A DNA stretch of 45,381 nucleotides from a virus: positions 1-45,381 of IMG/VR virus record IMGVR_UViG_3300005537_000036; one strand, written 5' to 3'. Numbering within the stretch: the first letter of the stretch is position 1; each line of letters starts with the position of its first letter. The notes under the pieces were generated by a model. The model saw nothing but the letters and a program-made list of their open reading frames with translations. It ran no database searches and was not told the DNA's origin. The position numbers and the translations under genes are program-made. Of the stretch, positions 23,614 to 30,237 are shown one piece after another.

Positions 23614-23697
23614 ATGACACGGCAGAAGTCAAGAAGCTCAAGAGGGGGCCGCTTCGGCGGCTCCCTCAAGGGGAGCTACACAACAGGCTCGAACTGA
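23614..23697 (+). CDS. 27-aa basic peptide; possible -1 frameshift leader
   Basis: ATG 23614 behind a good AAAGGAG reads MTRQKSRSSRGGRFGGSLKG and stops at 23697. The -1 frame through the same bases gives a protein-like helix (GELHNRLELNEDIWEGI) that runs into the next gene but has no NTG start of its own. A G5 run (AGAGGGGGC) and a perfect UUCG-capped hairpin, GAGGG(G)GCCGC/GCGGCTCCCTC, at about 23641-23666 lie where the switch would occur. It is either a true small peptide, a recoding site, or a miscounted homopolymer. Confidence 0.4.
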   Translation: MTRQKSRSSRGGRFGGSLKGSYTTGSN

Positions 23698-23720
23698 ATG
23701 AGGATATCTGGGAAGGCATT

Positions 23721-24002
23721 ATGCTGGTGTGCTCAGCAGGGTCAACTCTGCTAGCTCTCGTAAACCAGTTTAGCTTTACCCAGGACTCAACGGATGAGCA
23801 AGAAATCATCCACTGGATCGACAACCTGTTCATTGCCCATTCAACTCTCGGAATGGCTATCGCCAAAGCATCTGGTATCAAGCTCGAAGACATGATGAAG
23901 TTTACAGGGAAGGGAGGTGGTAAGGGAAGTGTCATGGGTACCGTCCTCACAGGAGCGAAAGATCGAGGAAATGATCAGCGAAAGCATGGAGGTTATCTCT
24001 AA
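23721..24002 (+). CDS. Small Gly/Met-rich protein (C-part of a longer frame)
   Basis: ATG 23721 behind GGGAAGG gives 93 aa. The first half is helical with hydrophobic faces (STLLALVNQFSF, IIHWIDNLFIAHSTLGMAIA), the end Gly/Lys-rich. The same frame stays open upstream to 23604, so the real product may be about 129 aa and begin in the 23614 peptide. Function unknown. Confidence 0.55.
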   Translation: MLVCSAGSTLLALVNQFSFTQDSTDEQEIIHWIDNLFIAHSTLGMAIAKASGIKLEDMMKFTGKGGGKGSVMGTVLTGAKDRGNDQRKHGGYL

Positions 24003-24264
24003 GCCAGAAATCCTCGAAGCTCTCATGGTGGTTGCTGGAGCAGGAGCTGCGGTCTGTGCTACAATGATAGGTGACATAAGCGAGTTTGGTCTCAAGACGG
24101 AAGGAACTCCTCCTGCTAGTCAGACGACAAAGTTGTCAATGCTAGCACTTCGCCAGGCAATAGCCAAGTACACCACAGTAGAAGTACAAGCTCACCTTGG
24201 TGTAGAAGGGTTCAAGGAAGTCAAAGAGGTCCTAGAGGAGAAGCTGAAGGAGGCAAAGCTGTAG
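23971..24264 (+). CDS. Small helical, partly hydrophobic protein
   Basis: A 97-aa protein; ATG 23971 was chosen because GATCGAGGA precedes it and it shortens the overlap with the previous gene to 32 nt (the frame is open from GTG 23917; ATG 23983 is also possible). A hydrophobic segment (ALMVVAGAGAAVCATMIG) is followed by an amphipathic C-terminal coil (VEGFKEVKEVLEEKLKEA). Its stop TAG overlaps the proposed methyltransferase start. Confidence 0.55.
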   Translation: MISESMEVISKPEILEALMVVAGAGAAVCATMIGDISEFGLKTEGTPPASQTTKLSMLALRQAIAKYTTVEVQAHLGVEGFKEVKEVLEEKLKEAKL

Positions 24265-24920
24265 AACCGTACTACCAGGATGAGTATTGCATCATCTACA
24301 ATGCGGATTGCAGAGACGTATTGACTGAGTGGCCCTCTATGGGCCACTTTGTCGATCTCATTCTAACTGATCCGCCTTACAACGTTGGGAAGGACTTTGG
24401 TGAAGCTACAGACGACTCTCGAAGTAGAGAGGAATACACTAGATGGTGCGCCGAATGGTTTGCCCTTTCGCAGACGGTTTGCCGTAGAGCGATTGTCTTC
24501 CCTGGACATGGGAATTGGTCAACGTGGTATGACCCGTCTATACGAAAGCCGAGTTCAGTGGGCTGTTGGTACAAACCGGGTAACTTTGCGAGTAGTCATC
24601 TGGGTATGGAGGAATGGGAACCCTGGCTCTACTGGGGAACAAGAGTAGGCGGCTCTTCAGTTATCAAACAAAGCCTGTCGATAACAGGCGGAACTGGTGG
24701 CCATCCTACTCCCAAACCAATTCCACTCATGTCCAAGCTAATCCAGAAGATGAAAGCGACATCGGTGCTTGACCTGTTCTGTGGTTCAGGGACCACGTTG
24801 GTAGCTGCCAAAGCTCTAGCTATCCATGCGGTTGGGATAGAAATAGAGGAAAGGTGGTGTGAAGTGTCAGCGAGGCGTCTAGACCAGGGGGTTCTAGATT
24901 TCAACAAGGAGGCTGCATGA
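24261..24920 (+). CDS. Beta-class DNA adenine/cytosine-N4 methyltransferase
   Basis: Motif IV, DPPYNVG, precedes the HPTPKP element and the S-adenosylmethionine motif DLFCGSGTT, the order of beta-class N6-adenine or N4-cytosine methyltransferases. The first NTG codon is TTG 24321, but the 20 codons before it read EPYYQDEYCIIYNADCRDVL, the usual N-terminus of this family. AAGGAGG (24247-24253) stands 7 nt before GTA 24261, which overlaps the previous stop as GTAG. I therefore place the start at 24261 (219 aa), with a rare GTA initiator or a base error. It probably protects phage DNA from host restriction; the target is unknown. Confidence 0.8.
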   Translation, partial: VEPYYQDEYCIIYNADCRDVLTEWPSMGHFVDLILTDPPYNVGKDFGEATDDSRSREEYTRWCAEWFALSQTVCRRAIVFPGHGNWSTWYDPSIRKPSSVGCWYKPGNFASSHLGMEEWEPWLYWGTRVGGSSVIKQSLSITGGTGGHPTPKPIPLMSKLIQKMKATSVLDLFCGSGTTLVAAKALAIHAVGIEIEERWCEVSARRLDQGVLDFNKEAA

Positions 24921-25243
24921 ACATTCACAAGTTCCGGCTCACTAGTGAAAGTGGGAGTAGACTAGTTATTCCACTGGATGACTATTGGTGGCAGCGGTTT
25001 GATGAGCGGAACGGGATACGAGAGGTACGTACATTTCATTTGGGCGATGAGCGCCCAAGGGTACATGCATTACCAGTCCTCGTACCGTTCGTAAACCGCT
25101 ACATTTCAGACTGTATCCACTCCTGCTTCAACCGATACAACGGGAACTACCAACTCCCATTCCACCATGATGAGGAAAGCAACTCCTGGATGTCTATCCT
25201 ATGTCTTGTAGAGGTTTCGGTTCTCTTGAGTTTAGGAAGGTAA
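24917..25243 (+). CDS. AlkB-like 2OG-Fe(II) oxygenase, N-terminal part
   Basis: ATG 24917 overlaps the methyltransferase stop. The 108-aa frame carries FNRYNGNYQLPFHHDEESNS, which matches the AlkB substrate-to-iron segment with the metal ligands His and Asp (HxD, here HHDEE). After SWMSIL the sequence stops resembling the family and ends at 25243, while the +1 frame continues it. Taken alone this part lacks the second iron-binding His and the 2-oxoglutarate-binding Arg. It is either half of a frameshifted enzyme or a programmed frameshift product. Confidence 0.65.
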   Translation: MNIHKFRLTSESGSRLVIPLDDYWWQRFDERNGIREVRTFHLGDERPRVHALPVLVPFVNRYISDCIHSCFNRYNGNYQLPFHHDEESNSWMSILCLVEVSVLLSLGR

Positions 25244-25440
25244 AGCAGTTTGAACCACCCCAATACGATCTAAGGGATTGCTTTGGTGAACCAGACTACT
25301 CATTCCATCTGAAGCCAGGTGAGATGGTTCTTTGGGATCAGGAGTTCAACCAGCAATATAAGCATGGAGGTTGCTTTGGGGGAGGACGTATTACACTCGC
25401 ACTTAGATGGAGGAAAGAATATTGGAACTTACAAAGGTAA
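25201..25440 (+). CDS. AlkB-like 2OG-Fe(II) oxygenase, C-terminal part
   Basis: This frame continues the oxygenase: GFGSLEFRKV is the family's strand after the HxD loop, LKPGEMVLWDQ the next, QYKHGG carries the second iron-binding His, and RITLALRWR the 2-oxoglutarate Arg pair. ATG 25201 has no ribosome site, so separate translation is unlikely. Joined at about 25195-25210 by a +1 shift, the two parts give a protein of about 174 aa. AlkB enzymes oxidise alkyl or methyl groups on nucleic acids; beside a methyltransferase it may edit modified bases. Confidence 0.65.
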   Translation: MSCRGFGSLEFRKVKQFEPPQYDLRDCFGEPDYSFHLKPGEMVLWDQEFNQQYKHGGCFGGGRITLALRWRKEYWNLQR

Positions 25441-25760
25441 GTAACGGCTCATACACCACGTTCAAGGGCAAGAAAGCCCTCAAGAAAGAGGTCCCTGGAG
25501 ACGAGAACACTCATGAGTGGAAAGTCACTCTAAACGTTCGTGGTCCAGTACAGAAGGACGGTCAGGACTTCTACGCAGTCCAAGCCAAGTGTAGGGCTGT
25601 AGATGGACAGGACCAGATGCCTCTTCAAGCACTAATCTCTGCTCTGTTTGAGTTGGAGATTTGTATTGGAGAGCTTGCTCCGATAATGAAGGAGTGGGTA
25701 GCAGCCAGGCAGGAAGTAAAGATTGCGGACTACCTGGGAATCGAAGCATCCACCGTATAA
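25422..25760 (+). CDS. Hypothetical protein
   Basis: A 112-aa protein. TTG 25422 is favoured because GGAGGAAA (25409-25416) precedes it; ATG 25407 has no site. N-terminal beta-rich domain (YTTFKGKKALKKEV, WKVTLNVRGPVQKDGQ), then helices (ALISALFELEICIGELAP). It overlaps the oxygenase end. No family recognised. Confidence 0.65.
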   Translation: MELTKVSNGSYTTFKGKKALKKEVPGDENTHEWKVTLNVRGPVQKDGQDFYAVQAKCRAVDGQDQMPLQALISALFELEICIGELAPIMKEWVAARQEVKIADYLGIEASTV

Positions 25761-26013
25761 GAATCCTCATCCACTCCCAAGACCTCTCACTAAGAGTGAG
25801 GCTCAGTGTCCTGGGTGTGGGAGGGTCTTCGGTGGGAACACTACCTGCGAACTTCATAAGCGGTATCACAGGGGTGGCTCACTGACTTGTAAGGACCCCG
25901 CAGAAGTGGGGTTATCGGCCAGCGAAAGACGGGGGGTGGTAGTCTGGCACCGTCCAGGTCCTACAACGGGAAATAGACCGTTCCCCGAGGGTAATGGTGA
26001 CAATCCAGACTGA
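25723..26013 (+). CDS. Canonical C2H2 zinc-finger protein (antisense overlap)
   Basis: A 96-aa protein from TTG 25723 behind AGGAAG, overlapping the previous gene by 38 nt. Cys29-x2-Cys32, 12 residues, His45-x3-His49 is a textbook C2H2 finger, followed by GGSLTCKDPAEVGL and a Trp-containing VVVWHRPGP, a layout I associate with small actinophage zinc-finger proteins. Its last 148 nt are antisense to the end of the primase-helicase gene, so both strands code there. Likely a nucleic-acid-binding regulator. Confidence 0.7.
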   Translation: MRTTWESKHPPYKNPHPLPRPLTKSEAQCPGCGRVFGGNTTCELHKRYHRGGSLTCKDPAEVGLSASERRGVVVWHRPGPTTGNRPFPEGNGDNPD

Positions 26014-27479
26014 ACCACGATCCCCGAGTTTGTGATCCTGAAGTCAACACGGTGTCCTAGGGACCCTACATTGGACTTGATCACGACTACGCCAGAGCTT
26101 TCCACAAGCAGGACTTGCCGAGCCAGGGATGTGAAAGCGTTGGAACCAAGAATGCGGTGGGCTGGAGCCTCGGCGGACTCCTTCCGAAGATGGGCGATCC
26201 CAACAACGGTCTTGCCAAGGGCCACTAGAGGCTCCAAGCCACGCCGCACATCTGCATCCCGGTACGTGTCAGTCTCACCAAGCGCAGAAACAATCGGATC
26301 GACAATGATGAGTTCGATCCCTGGAAACTTCCTCAAGACCCTCATCAGGTCTGGAACACTCGAAGACGTTAGAAAGGGAATATGGCGTGCATCCCACACA
26401 TGAATCCGATCCAGGTCAGCCCCAAGCAGCTCAGCCCGATGACGAAGAGTATCAGCAGGATCATCCTCAAACGTTATATACAATGACTCCTGACCAGCTT
26501 TACTCATTTCAGATGCTAGCCACATCGCTAGATACGATTTCCCTCCTCCTTGCAACCCTGCCAGAATTGACAGCTTGCCGTGAGGAACTCTATCTTCCCA
26601 TACCCAGCTCACTGGAACAGATTGAATCGCTGATAGCGTTGTTGTTGGAAGTGAGGAATAACCTGGCGTTAGATGTACAAGCTCTCTTAGATGACGTTGG
26701 AAAGGAAAGTTAGTATCTAGAGATATATTATTATATATAATATCTAGATTATTATTATCTAGAGAGATATATATATTATAATATATACTAATATCCCCCT
26801 TCGGGGGAATAGATATATTATTATTTATATATATATTATCTAGATATAATACTCTAAGATCTCTAGTTACTTCCTCCACGTCTCCAGCAATCTGATTTGC
26901 CATCTTCCTTCCAGGTTCATCCCAATCCGGGATAATGCAAACCTTTGCATCTTGGAAGTAAGACGAGAACTCAGATCGCCAACCGGAAGAACCTCCTGAA
27001 ACACAAGTAGCAACGAAACCAAGGGACTCAAGAGTATGAACATCCTTCTCTCCTTCCACAATGAAGATCCATCTCTGGTTGCTGATTGCATCAACCAGTT
27101 GAGGGAGACGATACAGCAAGCGGGGTACGCCATCGAGATTCCATTCCCATCCGTCACTCGTGGGACGACGCTGCCTGAATCGCTTACCAATGTATCGGTC
27201 GACAACGTAGACAAGCCTACCCTCAAGATCACGATATTCGTAGCTTGCAAGAGGTGATTCATCCGTGTTGTCAAACACATCTTCCCAGGTCAGGTCAAGT
27301 GCTTTGAGCACGTCACGAACATCACACCCTGCGTGACAATGTACCAACAACTGACCATTTCTTCCCGTCGAGACAGAAAGTGACTGGATTCGGTCGGAAT
27401 GTGCGGGACAACGGGCTGAAACTGTGGTACCATTCCTGGTAACACCATCGAGCCTGGCAAGAAAGTCGGTTGGTGTCAT
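25866..27479 (-). CDS. DNA primase-helicase (zinc finger, TOPRIM, RecA-like ATPase)
   Basis: A 537-aa replication protein. Residues 24-52 form a CHC2-type zinc finger (CPAH ... HCHAGC). A TOPRIM core follows with VEGEKD at 141-146 and PDWDEPG at 184-190. Residues 212-258 are an Asn/Ile/Tyr-rich linker encoded by a very AT-rich insertion. The RecA-like helicase has Walker A GLQGGGKS at 308-315 and Walker B LIIVDP. It would synthesise primers and unwind DNA at the fork. It is the only minus-strand gene in this block, with its own promoter and an ATG about 10 nt from the -10 box without a ribosome site, so translation is probably leaderless. Its C-terminus overlaps the zinc-finger gene. Confidence 0.85.
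   Translation of the reverse strand: MTPTDFLARLDGVTRNGTTVSARCPAHSDRIQSLSVSTGRNGQLLVHCHAGCDVRDVLKALDLTWEDVFDNTDESPLASYEYRDLEGRLVYVVDRYIGKRFRQRRPTSDGWEWNLDGVPRLLYRLPQLVDAISNQRWIFIVEGEKDVHTLESLGFVATCVSGGSSGWRSEFSSYFQDAKVCIIPDWDEPGRKMANQIAGDVEEVTRDLRVLYLDNIYINNNISIPPKGDISIYYNIYISLDNNNLDIIYNNISLDTNFPFQRHLRELVHLTPGYSSLPTTTLSAIQSVPVSWVWEDRVPHGKLSILAGLQGGGKSYLAMWLASEMSKAGQESLYITFEDDPADTLRHRAELLGADLDRIHVWDARHIPFLTSSSVPDLMRVLRKFPGIELIIVDPIVSALGETDTYRDADVRRGLEPLVALGKTVVGIAHLRKESAEAPAHRILGSNAFTSLARQVLLVESSGVVVIKSNVGSLGHRVDFRITNSGIVVQSGLSPLPSGNGLFPVVGPGRCQTTTPRLSLADNPTSAGSLQVSEPPL
26714..26866. repeat. AT-rich palindromic insertion inside the primase-helicase
   Basis: About 150 bp made almost only of A and T, with four TATCTAG units (26714, 26742, 26756, 26838) forming near-palindromes, and one GC clamp CCCCC-TTC-GGGGG at 26795-26807. 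Base composition differs sharply from both flanks. The frame stays open, so the element adds about 47 residues between the TOPRIM and helicase domains. It may be an in-frame palindromic element or a DNA-unwinding site. Confidence 0.65.
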
Positions 27480-27488
27480 AGGGGGACA

Positions 27489-27519
27489 AGTATACCAGTT
27501 CTAGGAAGGGAAAGTGCAA
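27489..27519 (-). promoter_or_regulatory. Promoter of the primase-helicase gene
   Basis: On the minus strand TTGCAC (27519-27514), 19 bp, then TATACT (27494-27489). The start of transcription would lie about 3 nt before the ATG at 27479, giving a leaderless or nearly leaderless message. Confidence 0.5.
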
Positions 27520-27526
27520 GGAAGCA

Positions 27527-27823
27527 GTGGATAACCCTGGGGATCTTCTGTGGATCTTTCTGGGGATAACTAGAAGGGAAACTGACGAGTTGAGTAGAAA
27601 GTACAATCCACATACCGACGAACTCGTAGTCCGGGGAGACGGGATCGTGCGAGCTGTACCCAAGAAGCGAACTGTCCAATACCCATACGTAAATCATCAG
27701 GATCCAACTGATACGGTGATTGCCAAGTTCTTCCGTGGTGAGCCGGTTGATCTGGATGCTTTCACTTCAGCCGTTGAGGCTTGGAACGAGTGGGCAAAGC
27801 GCCGTAGGAGTGGTCAGGTCTAA
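27527..27823 (+). CDS. Hypothetical protein
   Basis: A 98-aa protein from GTG 27527 behind AAGGAAG. N-terminal hydrophobic helix (GDLLWIFLGITRRETDELSR), basic middle (VPKKRTVQYPYV), helical end with acidic and basic faces. Its first 45 nt contain GTGGATAA-like words that resemble DnaA boxes but code in frame. No family recognised. Confidence 0.6.
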   Translation: MDNPGDLLWIFLGITRRETDELSRKYNPHTDELVVRGDGIVRAVPKKRTVQYPYVNHQDPTDTVIAKFFRGEPVDLDAFTSAVEAWNEWAKRRRSGQV

Positions 27824-28008
27824 TGGCTACGCTCATACTACATCATCAGGAAGACGAAGAGGTTGAGGTGACACCAGACTTCTGTTATCAGAAGGCTGCG
27901 GAGTGCATTATAGGTTCTTACAACGGTAGTGGCCTCGAAACTGCAAAGCAGTGGCGAGAGTTGGGAGATAGTATCTTCTTTGCTTACTACGAGAAGGTGG
28001 TGGTATGA
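27823..28008 (+). CDS. Small acidic hypothetical protein
   Basis: A 61-aa protein whose ATG overlaps the previous stop (TAATG). Acidic N-terminus with a beta strand (HHQEDEEVEVTPDF), helical end. Function unknown; coupled to both neighbours. Confidence 0.6.
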   Translation: MATLILHHQEDEEVEVTPDFCYQKAAECIIGSYNGSGLETAKQWRELGDSIFFAYYEKVVV

Positions 28009-28202
28009 AATACCTAGAAGCACTTGTTGCTCAGCAGAAGGAGAAGGTCGAACTCCGATGCGAGTATTTCGGTCAGACAGGGAAGCCAGTCCTCGAACTG
28101 AGCATGGATGAGGAGATCGTCTCAGTAGATCACGAGGGTTCAAGCTGGTGGGTTTACATCATGAGGTACGTTTACGAAGGACAGGAAGGAGAACACGAAT
28201 AG
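28005..28202 (+). CDS. Small hypothetical protein
   Basis: A 65-aa protein from ATG 28005 behind GAAGGTGGTG, overlapping the previous stop (ATGA). Helix, then alternating strand pattern (VELRCEYFGQTGKPVLELSM, WWVYIMRYVYEGQ). Its end contains GGAAGGAG used by the next gene. No family recognised. Confidence 0.6.
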   Translation: MKYLEALVAQQKEKVELRCEYFGQTGKPVLELSMDEEIVSVDHEGSSWWVYIMRYVYEGQEGEHE

Positions 28203-28624
28203 CACAGACGTATACACCAGACCGCTGGCGTGACTTGAGTATTATTGCTCAGTCGGCAGCGAAGGTAGCGGCAGACCTCTACCTTGCACAAGATTCGGAG
28301 AAATACACTGGTGAGCGATTCCCATATCAGGAGTGGCATAAGGCGGTGTTCGACTCGACTCTGGAGTTGGTGGGGTTTCCACCTGATCAAGCATCAGTTC
28401 CCGGGGACAGTGGAGGTTCCAAACAACGAGAGAGCGGAAAGAGGCCTTACGCCGATACCCAATTCAAGTTCGGAAAGTACAAGGGAATGACGATTGGAGA
28501 AATCGATGATTCGGTCGGTTCCGATGGAAAGACAGGTCACTCCTATCTTGAGTGGTTCTCCGACCAGGGAGATGATTCGGACTTCATGGTCAAGGCAGTC
28601 AGGGGCTACCTACGTGCTGCATGA
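28199..28624 (+). CDS. Protein with FGKYKG (DUF3820-like) domain; ATA start proposed
   Basis: The C-terminal part reads FKFGKYKGMTIGEI ... SYLEWF, the signature of a small domain found with exonuclease-type proteins (DUF3820-like). The N-terminus is helical (IIAQSAAKVAADLYLAQ). The nearest NTG start is GTG 28148, deep in the previous gene and without a ribosome site, and would add an Arg-rich tail. AGGAG (28187-28191) is 7 nt before ATA 28199, which overlaps the previous stop as ATAG. I place the start there (141 aa). It may be a nuclease accessory; the exact function is unknown. Confidence 0.65.
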   Translation: MAQTYTPDRWRDLSIIAQSAAKVAADLYLAQDSEKYTGERFPYQEWHKAVFDSTLELVGFPPDQASVPGDSGGSKQRESGKRPYADTQFKFGKYKGMTIGEIDDSVGSDGKTGHSYLEWFSDQGDDSDFMVKAVRGYLRAA

Positions 28625-28985
28625 TCGCTGGGCAGCAGTCCTCGATGTGGTGGGTGAGATGTTCTTCCAGGACCACAAGTGGGGAGATCAGTCTCATCTT
28701 GCAGATAGCCCACCAAACATAGAGGATCATACCTACCAGGTCGAGTCTAGGTTCGGTCTAGTAAGTGGAGACCTCTGTCGTTCCACCAATGAGTCCATGT
28801 TCCACAAGGGACGTGGTAGCTGGTCAGGAATCCTCCTAGAGGAGGTTGGTGAAGCAATGGATGAGGCAATGGCTGGTAACTCGAAACAGCTTAGGGAGGA
28901 GCTAGTTCAGGTTGCCGCAGTTGCAGTCCAGTGGATTCGTGCAATCGATAAGCGAGAAATGGAGGAAGATATTGACCAACCCTAA
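28611..28985 (+). CDS. MazG-like nucleotide pyrophosphohydrolase
   Basis: A 124-aa protein from GTG 28611, overlapping the previous gene by 14 nt. The C-terminal half, LLEEVGEAMDEAMAGNSKQL then REELVQVAAVAVQWIRAID, matches the helical MazG-like fold with its Glu-x-x-Glu and later acidic metal ligands. These enzymes hydrolyse NTPs or dNTPs to monophosphates. In phages they may lower (p)ppGpp or shape the nucleotide pool. The N-terminal HDRWAAVLDVVGEMFFQDHK segment is typical of actinophage versions. Confidence 0.75.
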   Translation, partial: YVLHDRWAAVLDVVGEMFFQDHKWGDQSHLADSPPNIEDHTYQVESRFGLVSGDLCRSTNESMFHKGRGSWSGILLEEVGEAMDEAMAGNSKQLREELVQVAAVAVQWIRAIDKREMEEDIDQP

Positions 28986-29625
28986 CAAGTCGTTACTTGT
29001 ACTCGTTGTTGACAGGTCAGGTTCTATGGCTACCAACAACTTCCATCTAGAAATGGAGGTGGCTCTAAAGAGCCTTATCGAGGATCAGAAGAAGGAGCCA
29101 GGTTACTGCGAACTGTATGTTGCTCAGTTCGACGACCAGTACCTTGTCACCTACGATGGTAACCTTCAGAATGCTCATGCAGTCAACATCACGCCTCGTG
29201 GCTCAACAGCCATGCTGGGTGCAATCGGCAAGACCATCACCGACGTGGGAAATAAGCTGTCTCGACTTCCAGAGTCAGAACGTCCTGGTCATGTAGTAGT
29301 TGCCATCATTACGGATGGTTACGAGAACCACTCCAAGTATGAAGAGTGGTCTAAGCCGTATGACAGCTACGAGAAGATCAAGTACATGATCGATCATCAG
29401 ACCGAGAAGTACGGCTGGAACTTCACCTACCTGGGTGCCAATCAGGATGCGATTACAGTTGGAGCAAAGCTAGGTGTTGCCTATGCTGGGACCATGACGT
29501 ATGCACCGACTTCTGCTGGGTCTGCTTCTGCGAGTGCTTCACTTGGAGCTTACACTAGCACGGTAAGGTCTGGTGGTCAGGGACAATACACAAACAGCCA
29601 GCGGAAGGGAGCGATGGCAAGCTAA
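28972..29625 (+). CDS. von Willebrand factor A-domain protein
   Basis: A 217-aa protein from TTG 28972 behind GGAGG; earlier starts have no site. The metal-ion-dependent adhesion site is complete: VVDRSGSM (Asp-x-Ser-x-Ser), GSTAML (Thr) and IITDGYEN (Asp). The last 35 residues are Ser/Ala/Gly-rich and probably disordered. vWA domains hold partner proteins through the metal, often working with AAA+ ATPases, and this phage has one at 22149. No signal peptide was seen, so it should act in the cytoplasm. Confidence 0.85.
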   Translation: MTNPNKSLLVLVVDRSGSMATNNFHLEMEVALKSLIEDQKKEPGYCELYVAQFDDQYLVTYDGNLQNAHAVNITPRGSTAMLGAIGKTITDVGNKLSRLPESERPGHVVVAIITDGYENHSKYEEWSKPYDSYEKIKYMIDHQTEKYGWNFTYLGANQDAITVGAKLGVAYAGTMTYAPTSAGSASASASLGAYTSTVRSGGQGQYTNSQRKGAMAS

Positions 29626-29816
29626 TGGCACTAGAGGCAAATGACCACGAGGCATTCCTTCTCGGCTTTCTTGCAGGATGTTGTCTTGAACACAAGGATG
29701 TGTTAGAAGACTTTACTGCTGACGTTACCGCAGAAGGAGTCATCAAGCCACAGTTCCAAGTGACCATGATGGGAAAGCGACTGGAGGTGAAAGTGCGAGA
29801 GGTTGGCGAACCCTAA
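29625..29816 (+). CDS. Small acidic hypothetical protein
   Basis: A 63-aa protein whose ATG overlaps the vWA stop (TAATG). Helix (HEAFLLGFLAGCCLEHKDVL) then strands (KPQFQVTMMGKRLEVKVREV). Coupling suggests it works with the vWA protein. Function unknown. Confidence 0.6.
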   Translation: MALEANDHEAFLLGFLAGCCLEHKDVLEDFTADVTAEGVIKPQFQVTMMGKRLEVKVREVGEP

Positions 29817-30237
29817 TGGGCTCAAGGGATACCGATGGGAACGAGCAGTTGCTCAATGTCTGGCAGCAGTGGGTTTCAAAGTCCGCAGAACAGGCAAGAG
29901 CAGAGAAAGCGAAGGCGACATCGAGGGAATCCCAGATTGGGTCATCGAGTGTAAGGACCAAACTGATCGTAGACTTGATGCATGGCTTGACCAAGCTAAG
30001 AGATCTGCGATACGAACAGGGAAGCCTTACTACTGTGTTGTCCAGAAGTCCAGAGGTCATAGTGCGGAGGAAGCCTATGTATACATGAGATTAGAGACGT
30101 TCGTAAAGTTCTTAGCAGAAAGTAGGCTTGTTGCGGATTCCACACGAGAATCGGATTCGTCGGCAGGAACGGAAGATGAAGGGACAGTTGCGCTGCGAAT
30201 GGTGCAATCGTATGTTCCAGATTCCGAGGTGGCTTGA
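29803..30237 (+). CDS. Holliday-junction-resolvase-like PD-(D/E)XK nuclease
   Basis: A 144-aa protein from TTG 29803, with GGAGG 15 nt and GAGAGG directly upstream. The nuclease core is visible: YRWERAVAQCLAAVGFKVRR with the early Glu, GDIEGIPDWVIECKDQ with the Asp and Glu-x-Lys, then DQAKRSAIRTGKPYYCVVQK. This order is that of archaeal-type Holliday junction resolvases and related phage nucleases. It would resolve branched DNA before packaging or in recombination. The C-terminal 35 residues look disordered and overlap the next gene. Confidence 0.75.
   Translation: MANPNGLKGYRWERAVAQCLAAVGFKVRRTGKSRESEGDIEGIPDWVIECKDQTDRRLDAWLDQAKRSAIRTGKPYYCVVQKSRGHSAEEAYVYMRLETFVKFLAESRLVADSTRESDSSAGTEDEGTVALRMVQSYVPDSEVA

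Noticed and set aside
27523-27575. GTGGATAA-like words resembling a second DnaA-box cluster
   Set aside because: No perfect box; words fall inside the coding start of the 98-aa gene and match its codons, so chance is likely.
23603-28202. TAG stop-codon reassignment to explain the odd gene starts
   Set aside because: The downstream frames differ from the upstream ones, so readthrough of TAG would not enter them, and many genes end normally at TAG.
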